Positions 23,050 through 36,000 of a stretch of DNA of 64,000 bases are shown here, one piece after another (position 1 is the stretch's first letter; each line of letters begins with the position of its first letter). The DNA is from Grammothele lineata (lineage: Eukaryota > Basidiomycota > Agaricomycetes > Polyporales > Polyporaceae), in the NCBI GenBank assembly GCA_002150815.3, contig NDFF03000043.1, positions 124,001-188,000 of the forward strand, read 5' to 3'. The notes beneath the pieces are model-generated. The model searched no databases and had not been told where the DNA came from. It saw nothing but the letters and a program-made list of their open reading frames with translations. A program made the position numbers and the translations under genes.

Positions 23050-26000
23050 ATGACGCTCAAATTACCCACTCCAGATAGCTTCCCTGCATTCCCTTTCTCA
23101 CCCTATGATATTCAATTACAGCTTATGCGGCACGTCTACGCCTCCATTGAGGACGGGAAGGTCGCCATTATGGAGAGTCCTACTGGCACAGTGAGTAGGC
23201 GTATGGAGGACTTAGAGAGTGATCGCGGAGTGGGCTGACTACCACTAGGGAAAAACTCTCAGTCTGCTCTGCTCCTCGCTCAGTTGGCTGAAAGATGAAC
23301 AAGAACGAGCGAGAACGGGAAGGCTCGAACCTTCCGGCACAGCGACTGACGGTATGCCACATCCAACCACATTACACGCCAGTTACTAATCACAGATGCA
23401 GCTGCTGACTGGGTACTTGCGCAGACCCTCGAACGCAAGCGGCGCCAGCTGGAAGCCGAAGACTTGGAATATGCCGAGAGACTGGCAAACGCCCGCAAGC
23501 GAGAGGCTCAACTGCGCAAATTGGCCAAAGGGCATGTGCGCAAGAGGCAGGTAAATCAAGGGCAGTTGTTTTGCGAAGTCACATTTTTTATGTTGATTCG
23601 TCGTCTACTAGCGTCTGTCCCCGGAAGTGGAGCCGCCGAGGGAAGATGCCGACGAGGAAGCCATGTTCCTCCCAGATGATGAGGAAAACCAGACAAATAT
23701 ATCGCCGGCAGTGCTCGCTCTGATGCGAAAGTAAGCTACGTCTCAATCATTCGTAGATGAAGAACTAACCAACATCGCAGACTACAGCAGAAGACGGGTT
23801 CTTCACCAGATGCGGAGACGGAGCCTGTGTGCACTAAGATCTACTACGCGTCCCGAACGCATTCCCAACTCTCTCAAGTACTCCACGAATTGGAGAAGCT
23901 CAAGCTACAACTCAATGTTGCTCTACCTTCCTTGACCAAACGCCCTGAGAAAGACGTACAAAGGAAACGGCCCGCTTCAATCCTAGACGAAGATCCTACG
24001 AGCGATGAGGGCACTGGACCGCGGGCAGTGTCTCTAGGATCCCGCAGGCAGCTCTGCATCAACGAGCGGCTTCGCGAGAAAGCGGGAGATCTAGATGAAG
24101 CATGTCGGCAGATGCTTGGTGGTATGTTGGCACGCTCTAGCGTGACCCTCGAGTTGATAAAGCCTTTCTAGAGAAAGGCAAGGCGCGATGCCCACATCTC
24201 CCCTCTGTAGACGAAGAGACCCGTATGTTAGATCTTCGAGATCAGATTCTGGTACGTATATACGCAATTTTGTAAGGTCTGGTGCACGTCTTCTCATCGC
24301 AAATGCGCGTAGGCAACTCCGAAAGACATAGAAGAACTCTATCACTCCGGTCAAGATGCAGACACTTGTCCATATTTTGGATCGCGCCGAGCGATCCCAC
24401 AAGCTCAGGTAAGTACAACTTCCGGCTACGGGACGGTCCGCCTGACATTCATCTCTCCTGTAGCTAGTCCTCTTGCCGTACAATCTACTGCTCCAGAAGA
24501 ACGCTCGGGAAGCCCTTGGGATCGACCTGACGGACCAAGTCGTGATTATCGACGAAGCGCACAGTGAGATCTTTCCTCGCCTGTTTGTTGAACATTATCT
24601 CATGAAGCCGCCTGGCAGATCTCACGTCTACACTACTATCTCTTTCAACTACCTGCCTTCCTCTTCGTACCCTTTCCAACGCTCGCCATCAGCTTTCTAT
24701 CTATCTGTCCCGATTTCGGAACAGACTGTCTACCATTCACAGTATCCATCTCAAGCGCTTAATGAACCTCTTGGACGCGCTGGCGAAGTTCACGGAGGAG
24801 TGGCGCGACGAGCAGCTCAGGCGGAAACCGGATCAGAAGAAAGGCCCCGATGTGGAGGTGATGACGAGTGCGGTACTGATCCAGAAGCTTGGAAGAAAAG
24901 CGGAGGGGATCAACTTGCTTGAGATCGAGAAGTATTTGAGGGAGAGCAAGGTGCGCGAATAGGTCGACGTGCTGTTTCCATCTGACGTTCCTCGCAGATA
25001 GCCCGCAAGATATCCGGTTACACTGTGAAGACCTTGGAAAAGGACGCTGGACAAGGCGAGTAGATTTTGCCGTAACTTGATTTGTAGGCACTGACACCTC
25101 ATATCATTTAGATACGGTAAAGCGAGCAAAAGTCGCCCGTCTGGCCAATACCACTCCACCCCTCCATAGCGTGGAAAGTTTCATACTAGCCCTCACCACA
25201 GCGAGTGCAGGTAAACTCCCACTTCGGTGCCACTCGTCGTATGGTCGCTTAACATGTATTCTCATTAGACGGCCGCGTTACCCTCGGTATGGTGGACGGA
25301 CAAGTGGAGATCAAGTATCAACACCTCAACCCAGCGACGCACTTCCAAGAAGTGGTGGAGGCTGCGCGCTCTATCATTCTTGCTGGCGGTACCATGTCTC
25401 CCGTACGTTGTCCCCGAGACTCCGCATGCACTCACTCTGACTTCCGGGCGTAGATATCGGACATCGTCAGCCAGTTATTCTCAGGTTTACCACCGGAACG
25501 TCTCACGACGTTCTCTTGCGGACATATCATTCCGGAACGGAACCTCCAGACCCTTGTACTGCGTAAGGGTCCCCGTGGGGGCGAGCTTCAATTCAAGTTC
25601 CAACAGCGTGGGGATGATAGTCTCGTACGTACCGCCTTAACTCTTGCTTCGCTTCGCTTCGTTTCGATTATCTAATTTAACTATCACAGATCGCCGAGCT
25701 CGGCCAGATGTTGCTGAACTTCACGAGTATCGTTCCCGGGGGGATGGTTGTCTTCGTACCCTCGTATGGCTTCCTCAACGCAGTTACGCAGAAGTGGAAG
25801 ACGAACGGACTCCTCGAGAAACTCAACGCGAAGAAGAAAGTGTTCGCAGAGCCCCAAGAGAGTGCTCAAGTAGACGCTACCCTCCGCGACTATGCCGCTG
25901 CTATCCGTGACTCCGTGCGCTGCTCCTTTTTCTAGACCCATTCTCGCCGCATTCTGACGGTCACACTCAGGACCCAGCAGGGTCGGGCGCGACGAGGCGG

Positions 26001-26502
26001 CGTGGCGCACTCCTCTTTGCCGTTGTCGGCGCGAAGTTGTCCGAAGGTCTCAACTTCACGGACGATCTCGCGCGTGCAGTCATCATAATTGGACTCCCAT
26101 TCGCGAACCTCGCGTCTCCTGAGCTGCGCGAGCGCATGAACTACGTCAATCGACTAGAGCAGCAGCGTCTCGCTGCCGGAAGTACGAGACCACCAGGGGC
26201 AAAAGAGGCCGGAATGGAGTTGTACGAGAACATGTGCATGAATGCCGTCAATCAGAGTATCGGTAAGAGTTTCGTAGTATCCTAGCGTTTGGACGACAAG
26301 TGCTCAAACGTCGACAGGTCGAGCCATCCGCCATCGCGGGGACTGGGCAGCACTGGTCCTAGTTGACTCTCGCTACGCTTCATCGCGCATCAGGAGCAAG
26401 CTCCCCAGGTGGATAGAATCCGGAACGGTCGTTACGGATGGATTCGGGCAAGCTATGAAGACCCTAGGGCAATTCTATAGGGAAAAGAAGGCGGCAAGCT
26501 AA
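23050..26502 (+). CDS. CHL1: CHL1/DDX11-type ATP-dependent DNA helicase (Fe-S, DEAH)
   Basis: Chl1 is an XPD-family 5'-3' helicase needed for sister-chromatid cohesion and replication-fork integrity in the nucleus. The N-terminus has [20 protein letters not shown] and, across the first intron, [22 protein letters not shown] (Walker A). Then follow [21 protein letters not shown] and the four iron-sulfur Cys ([31 protein letters not shown] at about 24050-24400). Next come [18 protein letters not shown] and VVIIDEAH (24540-24565, intron inside the motif). The C-terminal half has [57 protein letters not shown] and the arginine-finger motif [15 protein letters not shown] split by an intron. It ends REKKAAS. 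Length is about 850 residues, normal for the family, and no motif is missing. Its 3' end lies 62 bp from the stop of the convergent F-box-like gene B. Confidence 0.95.
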
Positions 26503-26564
26503 TGATCCAATAAGTACCACATCATGCGTACAGTAGTACCAGTCCATCCTTTCTCGTGTGTTAC

Positions 26565-28290
26565 CTATCCACCCTCTTCAGCACCAGTTTTCCGCTTCCT
26601 TCGCAAAGCAGCGATGTTCACGAGCACATCGTGCCACCCCTCCTTCCCCGACTGGTTCGACAGAGAATGGAATTCGCTCTCGTCGACTTCAAGGTCCGGG
26701 AAGAGATTGTCGACGTAGCGTGCGAACGCTCGGAATTGATCAGGCCGTCCGTCGATGTACCTGACTTTCAGCGTGCGCAAGCTGTGGTGCTGGGTCGGTG
26801 CACGTTCTTGTATCGTGACGTCGCTCACGTCAATTGTGTACAGATAAAGATCCGCGAGCTCGGGGAAATGGCTTGCAAAGCTCAGGAGGAGTGGGGTAGA
26901 GCATCCTTCGAAAGTTTGGCCGTCGTCGTCCTTGTAGCACTCGCAGTCCAGCCTAAGCTGAGACAGACGAGGCCAAGAGGCCCCGAGCCTGCGCACATCT
27001 TCATCGGATATAGTAAGGGTCAGATCCTTAAAGCTCAGAAGGGCGCGCTGCAAGGAGGGGATGCCGAGGAGGGGAGAGAGTACGGTGCTCAGAGATCCTA
27101 GTTCGCCATCAAATGCCACCCGCCCCAGAATGGCCAGATCGAGCACCTGAAGCCATTGTGGAAGGGCCGAACCAACTTTTTCCAGAAATTGTTTCACTTC
27201 GTGATCACTAGGGCATACACCATGAGTTTTGAGGGTGATATGTCGGAGTCGTGGTGACTTGATGCCAGAAACGAAGTCCCCAACCGACGTGATGTCGCCG
27301 CTGACGCTGAGCTCCTCCAAATTTGAGAAGGCGCCCTTGAGTCTGAACGTCCTCGCAATCTCGGATTCGAAGTCGAGGTCCTTGGAGTTACTGTCCGGAA
27401 TTCTCTTGAAGCCAACGCAGATGGTCAGGCGGCGAAGAGAGGCCATCGTCGCGATGATGTGAGCAGCTGTAGGGCAGACACAGGAGACAACGAATTCTCC
27501 CAAGTCCAGTTCGTGAAGTCCGGTTAGTTGTGATATTGAGACAGAATCATGTATAGATATGCCGATGGCCGAGCAAGTTGCTATTCGCAGGGTTCGAATA
27601 TGGGGGCTGACGGTGGGGAGTGCATCGAGAATGCCATGGATGTATGTGTAATTGTCGGAGATCGAGAGAAAGCGTAGGGAGGGAGATAACAGCAGCATCA
27701 TTGCTGGGTTACTGGATTCAGAGAGCCGAAGACCTTGTATATCTTTGAGGCGAGGGAAGAGGGGTCCTCCGTTGCATTTCAGGGAGAGGACGGCCCAAGC
27801 GGACGTCCCGATTAATCTAAAGGCATCTAGCTCGCCCTCAAAAGAGAGGCGGAGCCGACGCACTCGACTGGCATACTGTTCAAAACGCAACCACGATTCC
27901 TGAGATATAGGCCCTTCGAACATGAATTCCTGACGATAGTTTGAGCAGGGCAGAAAGGAACATCGTAGATTTCAAACCCACCTTATCAAGAGCGCAAACC
28001 GTCCCCGGTGAGGATCGTTTGAAATTAGGCAGCACCTTGAGTACAGGGACGAGACTGGGCAGAGTCTCCCACAGAACCTCGACCGCATGCCCTGAGACAG
28101 CCTTGGAAACGAGCATCACAGCTGCCAGGGTTCGTAAGCGTACTTTGCGCTCTTGGGCGCCAACACCGCCGAGGATTGGGTCCCATGGCATGTATCGGTC
28201 CTTTTCGTCGTAAGATGGCTTAAAATGTTGAAGAATTTCGAGCATTAGCTCGCTGCAATAGGCTACGCGCTCTGCGCTCGAGATGGACAT
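26565..28290 (-). CDS. F-box/LRR-like protein, paralogue B
   Basis: Exon 1 (28290-27982) starts MSISSAERVAYCSELMLEIL, an F-box-like N-terminus, with LRTLAAVMLVSKAVSGHAVE next. A 52-bp intron (27930-27981, GTGGGT...TCAG) joins in phase to EFMFEGPISQESWLRFEQYA and SRVRRLRLSFEG, the start of the LRR-like part. Leucine-rich repeats follow (LSSLRFLSISDNYTYIHG type), then the family signature ARYVDNLFPDLEVDE and a basic tail near the stop at 26565. About 550 residues. The shared intron position and signatures make it a clear paralogue of A, C, D and E. Function inferred only. Confidence 0.8.
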
Positions 28291-29090
28291 CGACTATTGT
28301 TAAAGGTTGACTGGTATTGGGGCGAGTGGCGTGCACCGTAGCCGAAAGGCCCGTCGTGGACGCGGAACTTGAAGCGCGCGTGAGCATCATGAAGTCGTGA
28401 ACGCAGATGAGTATATGCGAAGCTCACAGGGACGTCTGGGTTTTGTCCTAAGCAGCGTTATTGTGAAGTTTGAACAGCGAAGAGGGGTCGCTCGCAACTT
28501 AGGTGGCCCTACTAGTTATCGACCGGGGCTGAGCGCTGAGCAACGTGATGATCGATGATGGCCCGGGGAGCTACCAAACGTGGCACGCAGGCGCCTGTTG
28601 GCTTGATTATGGAGAGTCGTTTTGCCAGCCAAGCACGGTTCGCGGCGCTCCCCTCAGACAGCGTAAGTATATGGTCGTGGTTGCAGCGTCAAGGCCCGAG
28701 ATTGGCATTGTCGCGATCCGTATCCTGACCATGAAAGCTGCCAGCAGAAAGTATGCAGCTCCCGGTCCGACGTGTTACATACTATCAGCGTCACGGGCCG
28801 ACTCGGACGTTCCGAGTCCCATCGTCTGAATAGCGATTCGGGGGGTAACACATTCCCAGATGGTAAGTATTTTCATTAGCATGCTTTGTCACTTCTTCAG
28901 TAACTGGTAGTACACGTCAAAAGGGGGAACGCAAACTCAGATCATACATTCAACCCAAACGTTAGCTACCGCGATCTTCCGAACGCAATTAGTTATGCCA
29001 TATTGTAGAAGGGATCATATGCATCACTGCTCACCGAACCCAAATATAACGCCCCGAACCCGATAAAAGGGCTTATGGTGAAGCGCCTGA
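28291..29090. other. intergenic between F-box-like genes B and C
   Basis: This holds the promoter of gene B and the 3' side of gene C. On the + strand a frame from about 28545 reads MMIDDGPGSYQTW and could splice (GTAAGT at 28661 to GCCAG at about 28742) to a 68-residue product, but it shows no family resemblance and is not called as a gene. Confidence 0.35.
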
Positions 29091-30788
29091 CTACCGGTGA
29101 TTCGCCTTCTGTAACGTAGCACCATGATCACGTCCGAGATGCATCGCTCGCAGGAGGTCCCTCACTTTGTACCACATTGTTTGCTTCTCCAATCCGTCGA
29201 GGTTTGTAGGCCGGTCAAGCCTGATGCATGGGAAGAGCCGATCGATGGTCACCGCCGCTTTGTATAATTGCGCCCCCTCGGCATCTCCGTACTCTCCGCG
29301 CCAAAATCCCACTCGCAGCCGGCGCATCGACGTGTGACCAACAAAGGGAACATGGGAGATAGGAACGAGTCCACGATCGATGGCGATTTCCGGAAGAGTG
29401 AGCTCGGTAAGGTTGGGGTAGGTACGCGATATGTGGATCAGCGACATAGCGGTGGGGCGTACAGGTAGAGTTGTCCAGAACGCGCCGGGATCCGTGGGGA
29501 TGTGGAGCGCGGTGAGCGCGGGCCACGCGCGGAGTATCGCCTCAAGGTCATCATCCGAGACATCTTGAAGGTGGTAGATGCTGAAAGTCGCTTTTTGCAG
29601 TGTGCGGCAGCCCAGAAGAGGAGTGATGAAGTCGAGGAGGGACTCTCGGAGGCGGGAATTCTGGCCGCGCACTTCCGGGACAATGATCGTCACTTCGCGC
29701 AGTGCTACCAGGTCTGCGTTAGCGATAGACGTGAGACAGGCTTGGAAATTCTCAACAGCTCTTTCGTAGTCATGTCGAGTTTCTGAGTGTGGCAAAGTAA
29801 CTTCGAGTGCAACCTGCTCAAGGCTTTCAGGGACCATGTCAACGAAGAACGTTTTGAGGTGGAGCGGGCTGCCAGCGATGGAGAGGCTCTGGAGGACTGC
29901 AAAATCGCCTTCTTGGAAGATATTGATGTCATCGCTATCCTCGTCTTCGCCACCCTCATTGTAGTCGCTGAGGTCGATGCGAGTGGAAAGGGTTTCGAGG
30001 TGGTCGGACGACTCTAGCGCTAACTTGTAGAGGAGTTGCTGGTTCAAGACGCAATCGTCCAAGACCAAATTTTGGAGTGCCGGTAAGTTGATGATCGGGG
30101 TAAGGCAACTCGGAGGTAGCTGAATCTCGTCGCCGTTAATGTGCAGATCTACTAGTTGGTCTGCTGTGGAAAGAAAGTGGCTGAGCACGACACTGGCTTG
30201 AAAGTAGTCTCCTCCGTCGCAGTGGTCGAAGCCGAGGCCTAGCTTGCGGAGCGTCGGTGTGGCGAAGAACATGGTAGGAGATACAAACGGATGTACCCGC
30301 AGCTCAGACAAAGTTCGCAAGTTAGGAAGAAGTGGATTTGTGCCGCAGCGTCTCGCAACAAACGTCCAGATCGACGAATGAATTCGGTCCCAGTCGGCGC
30401 AATGGAGTTCCTGAACCAGTGGAGCGTATCTCTCAAATCGTTCCCAATGTTTTGGAGATATATCTTCTGTTAAGCACTACATCTTAAAGTCAGATACAAT
30501 TGAATACGTGGCACAAGGCGTACTCACAATCACAAAGCCGCGTTCCTTGTACACTTGACTGCAGAGGAAGCAAGAGAATAAGGGCGCGACGGCATCCAAT
30601 CGTCGCCAGAGAATCGGAAACGTGATGGTTGAGTATGATCTACACGCCAGTCCCAAGTTCAACAAGGCGTTTTGAAGTTGGCGCCGATGTTTCCGATTTC
30701 CTGTCGTCTGGTCGTCGGTAAAGGGGTCGAGATATTGGGTAATGAGCGTCATTAACTCCGGAGATTGGGATATGCGTCCAGATGCCAT
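29091..30788 (-). CDS. F-box/LRR-like protein, paralogue C
   Basis: Exon 1 reads MASGRISQSPELMTLITQYL, then LLNLGLACRSYSTITFPILW (F-box second half) up to GFVI. The intron (GTGAGT...TGTAG) is followed by CLTEDISPKHWERFERYA. The LRR-like body includes LPNLRTLSELRVHPFVSP, MFFATPTLRKLGLGFDH, an acidic loop EGGEDEDSDD and LPALQNLVLDDCVLNQQLL. The C-terminal signatures AVTIDRLFPCIRLD and VRDLLRAMHLGRDHGATLQ match paralogue A best, so A and C may be the closest pair here. About 550 residues. Substrate adaptor role inferred. Confidence 0.82.
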
Positions 30789-31305
30789 AGCTGACTGTCA
30801 TAAGTGCATGCGTTAGACGATGGTTTCGGCTCTTAACATGAGGCGTATGATCACTCACTCCTTACGCGTTGTCAGAGCCTGAAAGCTTGTAGGCGCCAGC
30901 CTTGGCAACTCTCACAAGAGGCGTAACAATACCCGTGACATACATCATGTGATTTGTGACAGTCGCGTCAGCTAGATCTTCGAGTAATAATCGGCGCCGT
31001 CTCAAGCTGAGAAAAACTCTCGAAGTCCGCGATGCTTCGCATTTCGAAAAACGTGTGCAGATAGATTGTGGTAGTACTAGGGACGGCGAATATCGTGCGA
31101 TCAACGAGAGAACGTGTGTAGCGGACTGGGGATGGCATGAATACAACATGTCGAAGGTGCCATTGGTCAGTAATAAATTATATGTATCAACCCGAGCCAG
31201 CAGCTTGTATAAATACAGTGTCCATGAACGCCTGGTGACGCGCTTCGTTTCACCAACAGCCAGGAAAATCCATGTCCATTTTCAACAGCTCCAGATCGCA
31301 GATGA
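30789..31305. other. intergenic
   Basis: This holds the promoter of paralogue C and the 3' flank of the next minus-strand gene. No further gene recognised. Confidence 0.4.
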
Positions 31306-32599
31306 TCATCCCCTCGCGCCTTGGTTGAAAGTACGGCGCACGACGCTCTTGCACCATTCTCTCTTGCCATCTGAGAACCGCGGAAGAGGCTGCTTTCCAG
31401 TGCGCCGCGCATCAGATTCGTACCCGAGGTTCTCGTCGCTGGTCAAATATCCGCGCGGTACCGCGTCAGAGCCCGACCCCGACCCCAAGTCGGGAACGGA
31501 GCCACCGATCCGCATCCGCGCCCGCTCTTGGGGTGGCGTCTCCTGGCGCGGTGGGCGAACCTCCATCTGTGGCACTGGCGCCATCTCTACATGTGCGCGA
31601 GGCTCCCGTGTTGCTGGAGCTCGCGCGGCCTCTTTCTGCCTCTGGGCCTTGCGGTCCCTCTCGTACACGGCCCAGCGCCACTCAGGCGGACAATCGCCCG
31701 CCTGTGGCGAGCGCGGCATCACGGCGGGGTCGTACGGATCCTCAGGGAACAACGAGGGACGAGACTGGTCCGAGTCGAAGCCGTATGCGCCACTGCTGAG
31801 GCTCGTCGTGGATGGCGCGAAGCTCGCGAGACTCCCCGTGCTGGCTGTGGACCACCTCGAGGCGGAGCTTGCGAGCGGCTCCGTCGGGACCGGGATCGTA
31901 TGCGCTCGACCGGGCTCGCGGTGGTTTGGCTTGGAAGCCGGAGCTGTCAAAGGGGCCTGGTTTGTGCCCCGCGCTCTGGCTGCCTGCGGGTTCACGACCG
32001 GGGTGGTTGTGGCGGCCGCGTGAAATTGTGCGGGCTGGGCGCGCTGCGAGCCGGATGCACCGCTGCGGTACGTTGCGTCCAGCGCGGTGAGCACATCGCC
32101 GCAGCTGAGGCGAGCATGCTTCAGGTTGATCGGCTTGAGGACAAACGATTGCTGTCCGTCGTGGCCTAGTGCCTGGGTGGCGGGCTGTGCGGGGTGATAA
32201 AGAACGTGGTGGTCTGCCTGCCAGCTCTTGTCGTCGTCGTCGTCGCCATCAGAATCGTCGGCCCTGTCATCAAAATCGGGGCCACGCGGACGCGAGATTG
32301 CGCGCTCAACCAATTCTAAGTCCTCTCGCGGGACCGGGACTCGCCGTGGTGGGGGGCGGGTACTACGGGGAGAGAGGGGGTCCTGTACCGGTCCCGTGAT
32401 CTGAGAGGAATAAGAAGTAGAAAGGACGTGGTAAGCGCCACAAACGGTGGTTCATAGGATGACGACTTACCGCATCGAGCTGGGAGCGCATCCCCTCCGG
32501 CAACGCACTCCTCGGCACGGGGGCTGGCCCGACCGGGATGACAAGACGAGGGACGTCAAGCCCCTTGCGTGCTGAGCTCCCGTTACCAGCGGACGGCAT
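31306..32599 (-). CDS. hypothetical protein, Pro/Ser/Asp-rich, probably disordered
   Basis: Two exons: 32599-32471 (MPSAGNGSSARKGLDVPRLV through GMRSQLDA) and 32402-31306, separated by a 68-bp intron with GTAAGT and CTCAG ends. The product is about 408 residues. It contains an acidic tract (ADDSDGDDDDDKSW at about 32230), a Ser/Thr-rich centre (ASSASRWSTASTGSLASFAP) and a short charged patch WRWAVYERDRKAQRQKEAAR that may be helical. The C-terminus is basic (CKSVVRRTFNQGARG). No domain recognised. Low complexity with islands of order suggests a regulatory or scaffold protein. A TATA-like box lies about 100 bp upstream. Confidence 0.65.
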
Positions 32600-33059
32600 G
32601 AATTAGACGAGAAGAGACAGGAGAAAGGAGACCAGAGGGTATAAGACAAGAATAATGGTGAGCAAAAGCTGCTGGGGCCCGTCACCGGTACGGCTCCTTT
32701 ACTTATACGAGGACGGGCGTGCCGCGTGTACGACCACGCGTCGAAATTGTGGCCCCCCGAAGCGACAATGAGTCCTCTTGGCGGGTGGAACTTGCGCCTT
32801 GACCATGGTGCCGCCGATGGCTTTGTGGCCCCGGGGCAAACATTCTTTTGTGCTAGACGCCCTCGTGGCGGTGGCCCACGGAGACCTTGGCACGTGTTTG
32901 AACGCGCTTTCTAACGGTGACGATGGCGAAAGAGATATCAGATCGATGTGACAGCAAAAAGACGAGTTGCATTGCGAGAGGTGCGAATAAAGAGGGGAAT
33001 GTACGTATCCGAGATAGATATTCCAGAGTCTAGAACCGCGCCACAGCCACTGGGTTCAT
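32600..33059 (-). promoter_or_regulatory. promoter region of the 31306-32599 gene, with TATA-like box
   Basis: On the - strand TATAAG (plus positions 32702-32707) is followed about 100 bp later by the ATG at 32599, a normal spacing for a TATA box plus 5' UTR. The rest lies downstream of the glucosidase II stop codon, and no other gene is seen. Confidence 0.4.
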
Positions 33060-36000
33060 CTACGCCTCGACCAAAATCTCCCAGTCTGCAGCAATGGGCA
33101 ACTTGGGGTCCTTGATGACGAGCACGCTCGCCGCACCCTCCTTCTTGTCCGACGCTGCGATGCCCGGTTCATACGTCCACTCAAGCGCCTTGCCGTTCCA
33201 CGTGACGCGCGAGGGCTTCGTCGACAATCCGAGCACGACAACCTTCTCGACACGCACGTCCGCAACGCTCTTCGCGTATTGGTTGCCGCCGTCATACTTG
33301 GCGAGCGCGACGTGATCGACGGCCTCGCCCGGCTTCTGCGCGCCGAGGTCGCGGCTCGAGATCTTGACGCCTTTGCTCTTCTTCGCAGGCTTCTCCGCCA
33401 CGAACTCGCGCCAGACGAACTGGCCGGTCTGGTGCGAGTACGTCTCACCGTCATCCATGTAAAGCTCGCCGCGCGCTGCGCCGTCGGTGCTGAGCGCAAC
33501 GCGGAGCGTGAAGGGATCGAGCTTCATGAGCGGGGACGAGCGGCGGGGACGTTCGCGCGTGGGGACAATCGAGCCGCCACGAATGAAGAGAGGAATTTGG
33601 TGTAGTTCGGCCGGGACAGTGATAGTCTTGCCCTTAGCAGCGCCGCGGTAGGCGTAGTTGTTGAAGTAGTCGTAGTATACCTGAAAGCGAGCGTTAACAC
33701 ATGAAACCCAACACCGCCATCCAAAACGCTCACCTGGTCCTCAGGAAGGTAGACGGTTTCTTCGGTAGCGCCCTTCGTGGTGACGGGTTTGACCAACAAT
33801 CCAGAACCACCCACGAAGTACTGATCGTCGAGGGAGAAACCGCCCTCGTCCTTGGGGAAAACGACATAGTGTGGGCGAACGACGGGTAGGCCAGTCACGC
33901 TCGCCTCGCGGAAGGCGGTGTACCACACAGGGAGCATGCTGTAGCGTAGACGCAGCATATCACGGACGATGCCCTTGTACGGCTCGTCGAGCAGGAACGG
34001 CTCCCGACGCTTCGTGTCGATGTGTGCATGCGCGCGGAGGAATGGCGAGAAGATGCCCACGCCGTACCAACGCACGAGCATCTCGGGCTCGGGGTTGCCG
34101 AAGAAGCCACCAACGTCAGCTACAATGGTTGTGAGCACTCAAGACGTCCGCAGATGACAACTTGGAAGGAACGCACATCCAGCGAAGCTGAAGCCGGCGA
34201 TGTTGTTGGCAAGTACCATCTTGACGCCGACCGCCATGTGCTCCCAAGTACCGAGGTTATCACCAGTCCACATGGCACCGAACCGCTGAGAACCGGCAAA
34301 GAACGAGCGCGTAAGGACGAAGGGACGCAGCGGCGGGTCGGTCCGAGCGGCAGCTGCTTGCGAAGTGAGATTGTGCTGCAGAGATGTCAATAAAGGCAAG
34401 GGGCTGGAACAATATGAACATACGAAGAGCATGCCGTTGATGTTGTGCAAGTCGCGGTGCTCCCAGCCGCCGTAATGGATGTTGTCACGGGGCATGCTAA
34501 TCTCGGGACCATTGAAGATAGCGGGCTGCAAACACTGTCTCAGCAGGGATGTTATGAGCGAAGACATGTAAGCCTCACCTCGTTCATATCGTTCCAGATA
34601 CCAGTCTTGATAGTGCTCTCCACCCAAGACCACTGGTCGCCTTGCTGTTCGGTCTTGAAAAGCGACTTCCACCAGTCCCAGCTTCCCGGGTGGAAGAAGT
34701 CGACCCAAGCGCTGCTGCCGCTCCAACACCATCCCTCGTAATCAGTAGTACCGTCAGCCTTCTTGACAAGGAGGCCGAGGTCGGTTGCCTGCTTGTAGAC
34801 TGGATAGTCGTTTGTGCGCTTCAAGTGCGGATCAATGATGACAACCATCTGGACAGCGTAAGTTAGTACCAGTAGGACGGACAAGACCGGACGAAGTGTG
34901 TACTCGTCGAAGTGAATTGTCCACGATACATGGGAGATGGGCGCATATACCCAGGGTTTCTCCCGCGCAAGGCTAAGGGTAGACGGAAACGGTTGCTCAC
35001 CTTACGCTCGATCGCCTCGACATCTTTGGTCATCTCAACCGGGTCGGGGAAGTGCTTCTTGTCCCAGATGAAGTACTTGTGCTCCTCGGAGTATTCAATA
35101 TCAAGCCAAAAGACGTCTACGGGAATATCCTCCTCGTCGAAGCGCTTCTGCACGGACCGAACGTCATCCGAGCTGATGTAGTTCCAGCGGCACTGGTGGT
35201 AGCCGAGGGCCCAGTGGGCAGGAAGGGCAGGGGTTCCCGTCAGGCGCGTGTACTGCGCGAAGATATCTGCAGGAGTGGGGCCGGGAAGGATGAAGACGTC
35301 GAGGATGCCGGTCTCGGAGATCCAGTGGGTGGAGGTGGACTTGTCGGTCGCCCGGCCAACATCGATCCAAGTCTCCGAGCCGATGGCGTTGAAGACAGCA
35401 ACAGTCGAATCTGCCGAGTGTGCATGCATGAGAGGAATGGAACCGTACAGAGACGTGGTCGCGTCCGCGAGATACTCGAAGACGTCGGCGTTGTACAGGC
35501 GATATGGGTCGGAGTAATGCGCGCCCTCGCCAGTCGTAAGGGGGAGGTCGAGACGAGTGGCGTGCTGAGGAATGCCGTAGACATGGCCGTGGTTGGGGAA
35601 GTCAACGTCGAGCGAGAGAGACTCGGGTCCTGACAGTAAATGGATTGCTCAGAATATGCCCGGTACACAAGTGTCTAGCCAACCTACCCCGCGGCTTCGG
35701 GTCAGAGAACGCGTTGAAAGACTCCTCCCACCAGCCATCCTCCGAGTCGCCCTCGAACCAAGCCGTGCGCGGATGCGCACCCATCACGACCTGCCCGTTG
35801 TCGTCCGCGTCCAGCCCCTCCTCCGGCACGGGGATATCTTCCTTGCTCTTCGCAACCGACTCCTTCGTGCGGAAATGCTCCATGTGGAGAAGACCGCGGC
35901 CGTTCAAGACAACTTGCTCCTTGCCGCCGCGGGTCATCGTGACCTTGAGAGGCTCGAACGAGACAGTGACTTGGATATCGTTCTTCGCGCCGTAGGTTGC

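Noticed and set aside
28545..28829. Plus-strand frame starting MMIDDGPGSYQTW
   Set aside because: Splicing gives only a 68-residue product without motif or signal peptide, and its end changes with the acceptor chosen.
31206..31213. TATAAATA on the + strand
   Set aside because: No plus-strand gene follows; both neighbouring genes are on the other strand.
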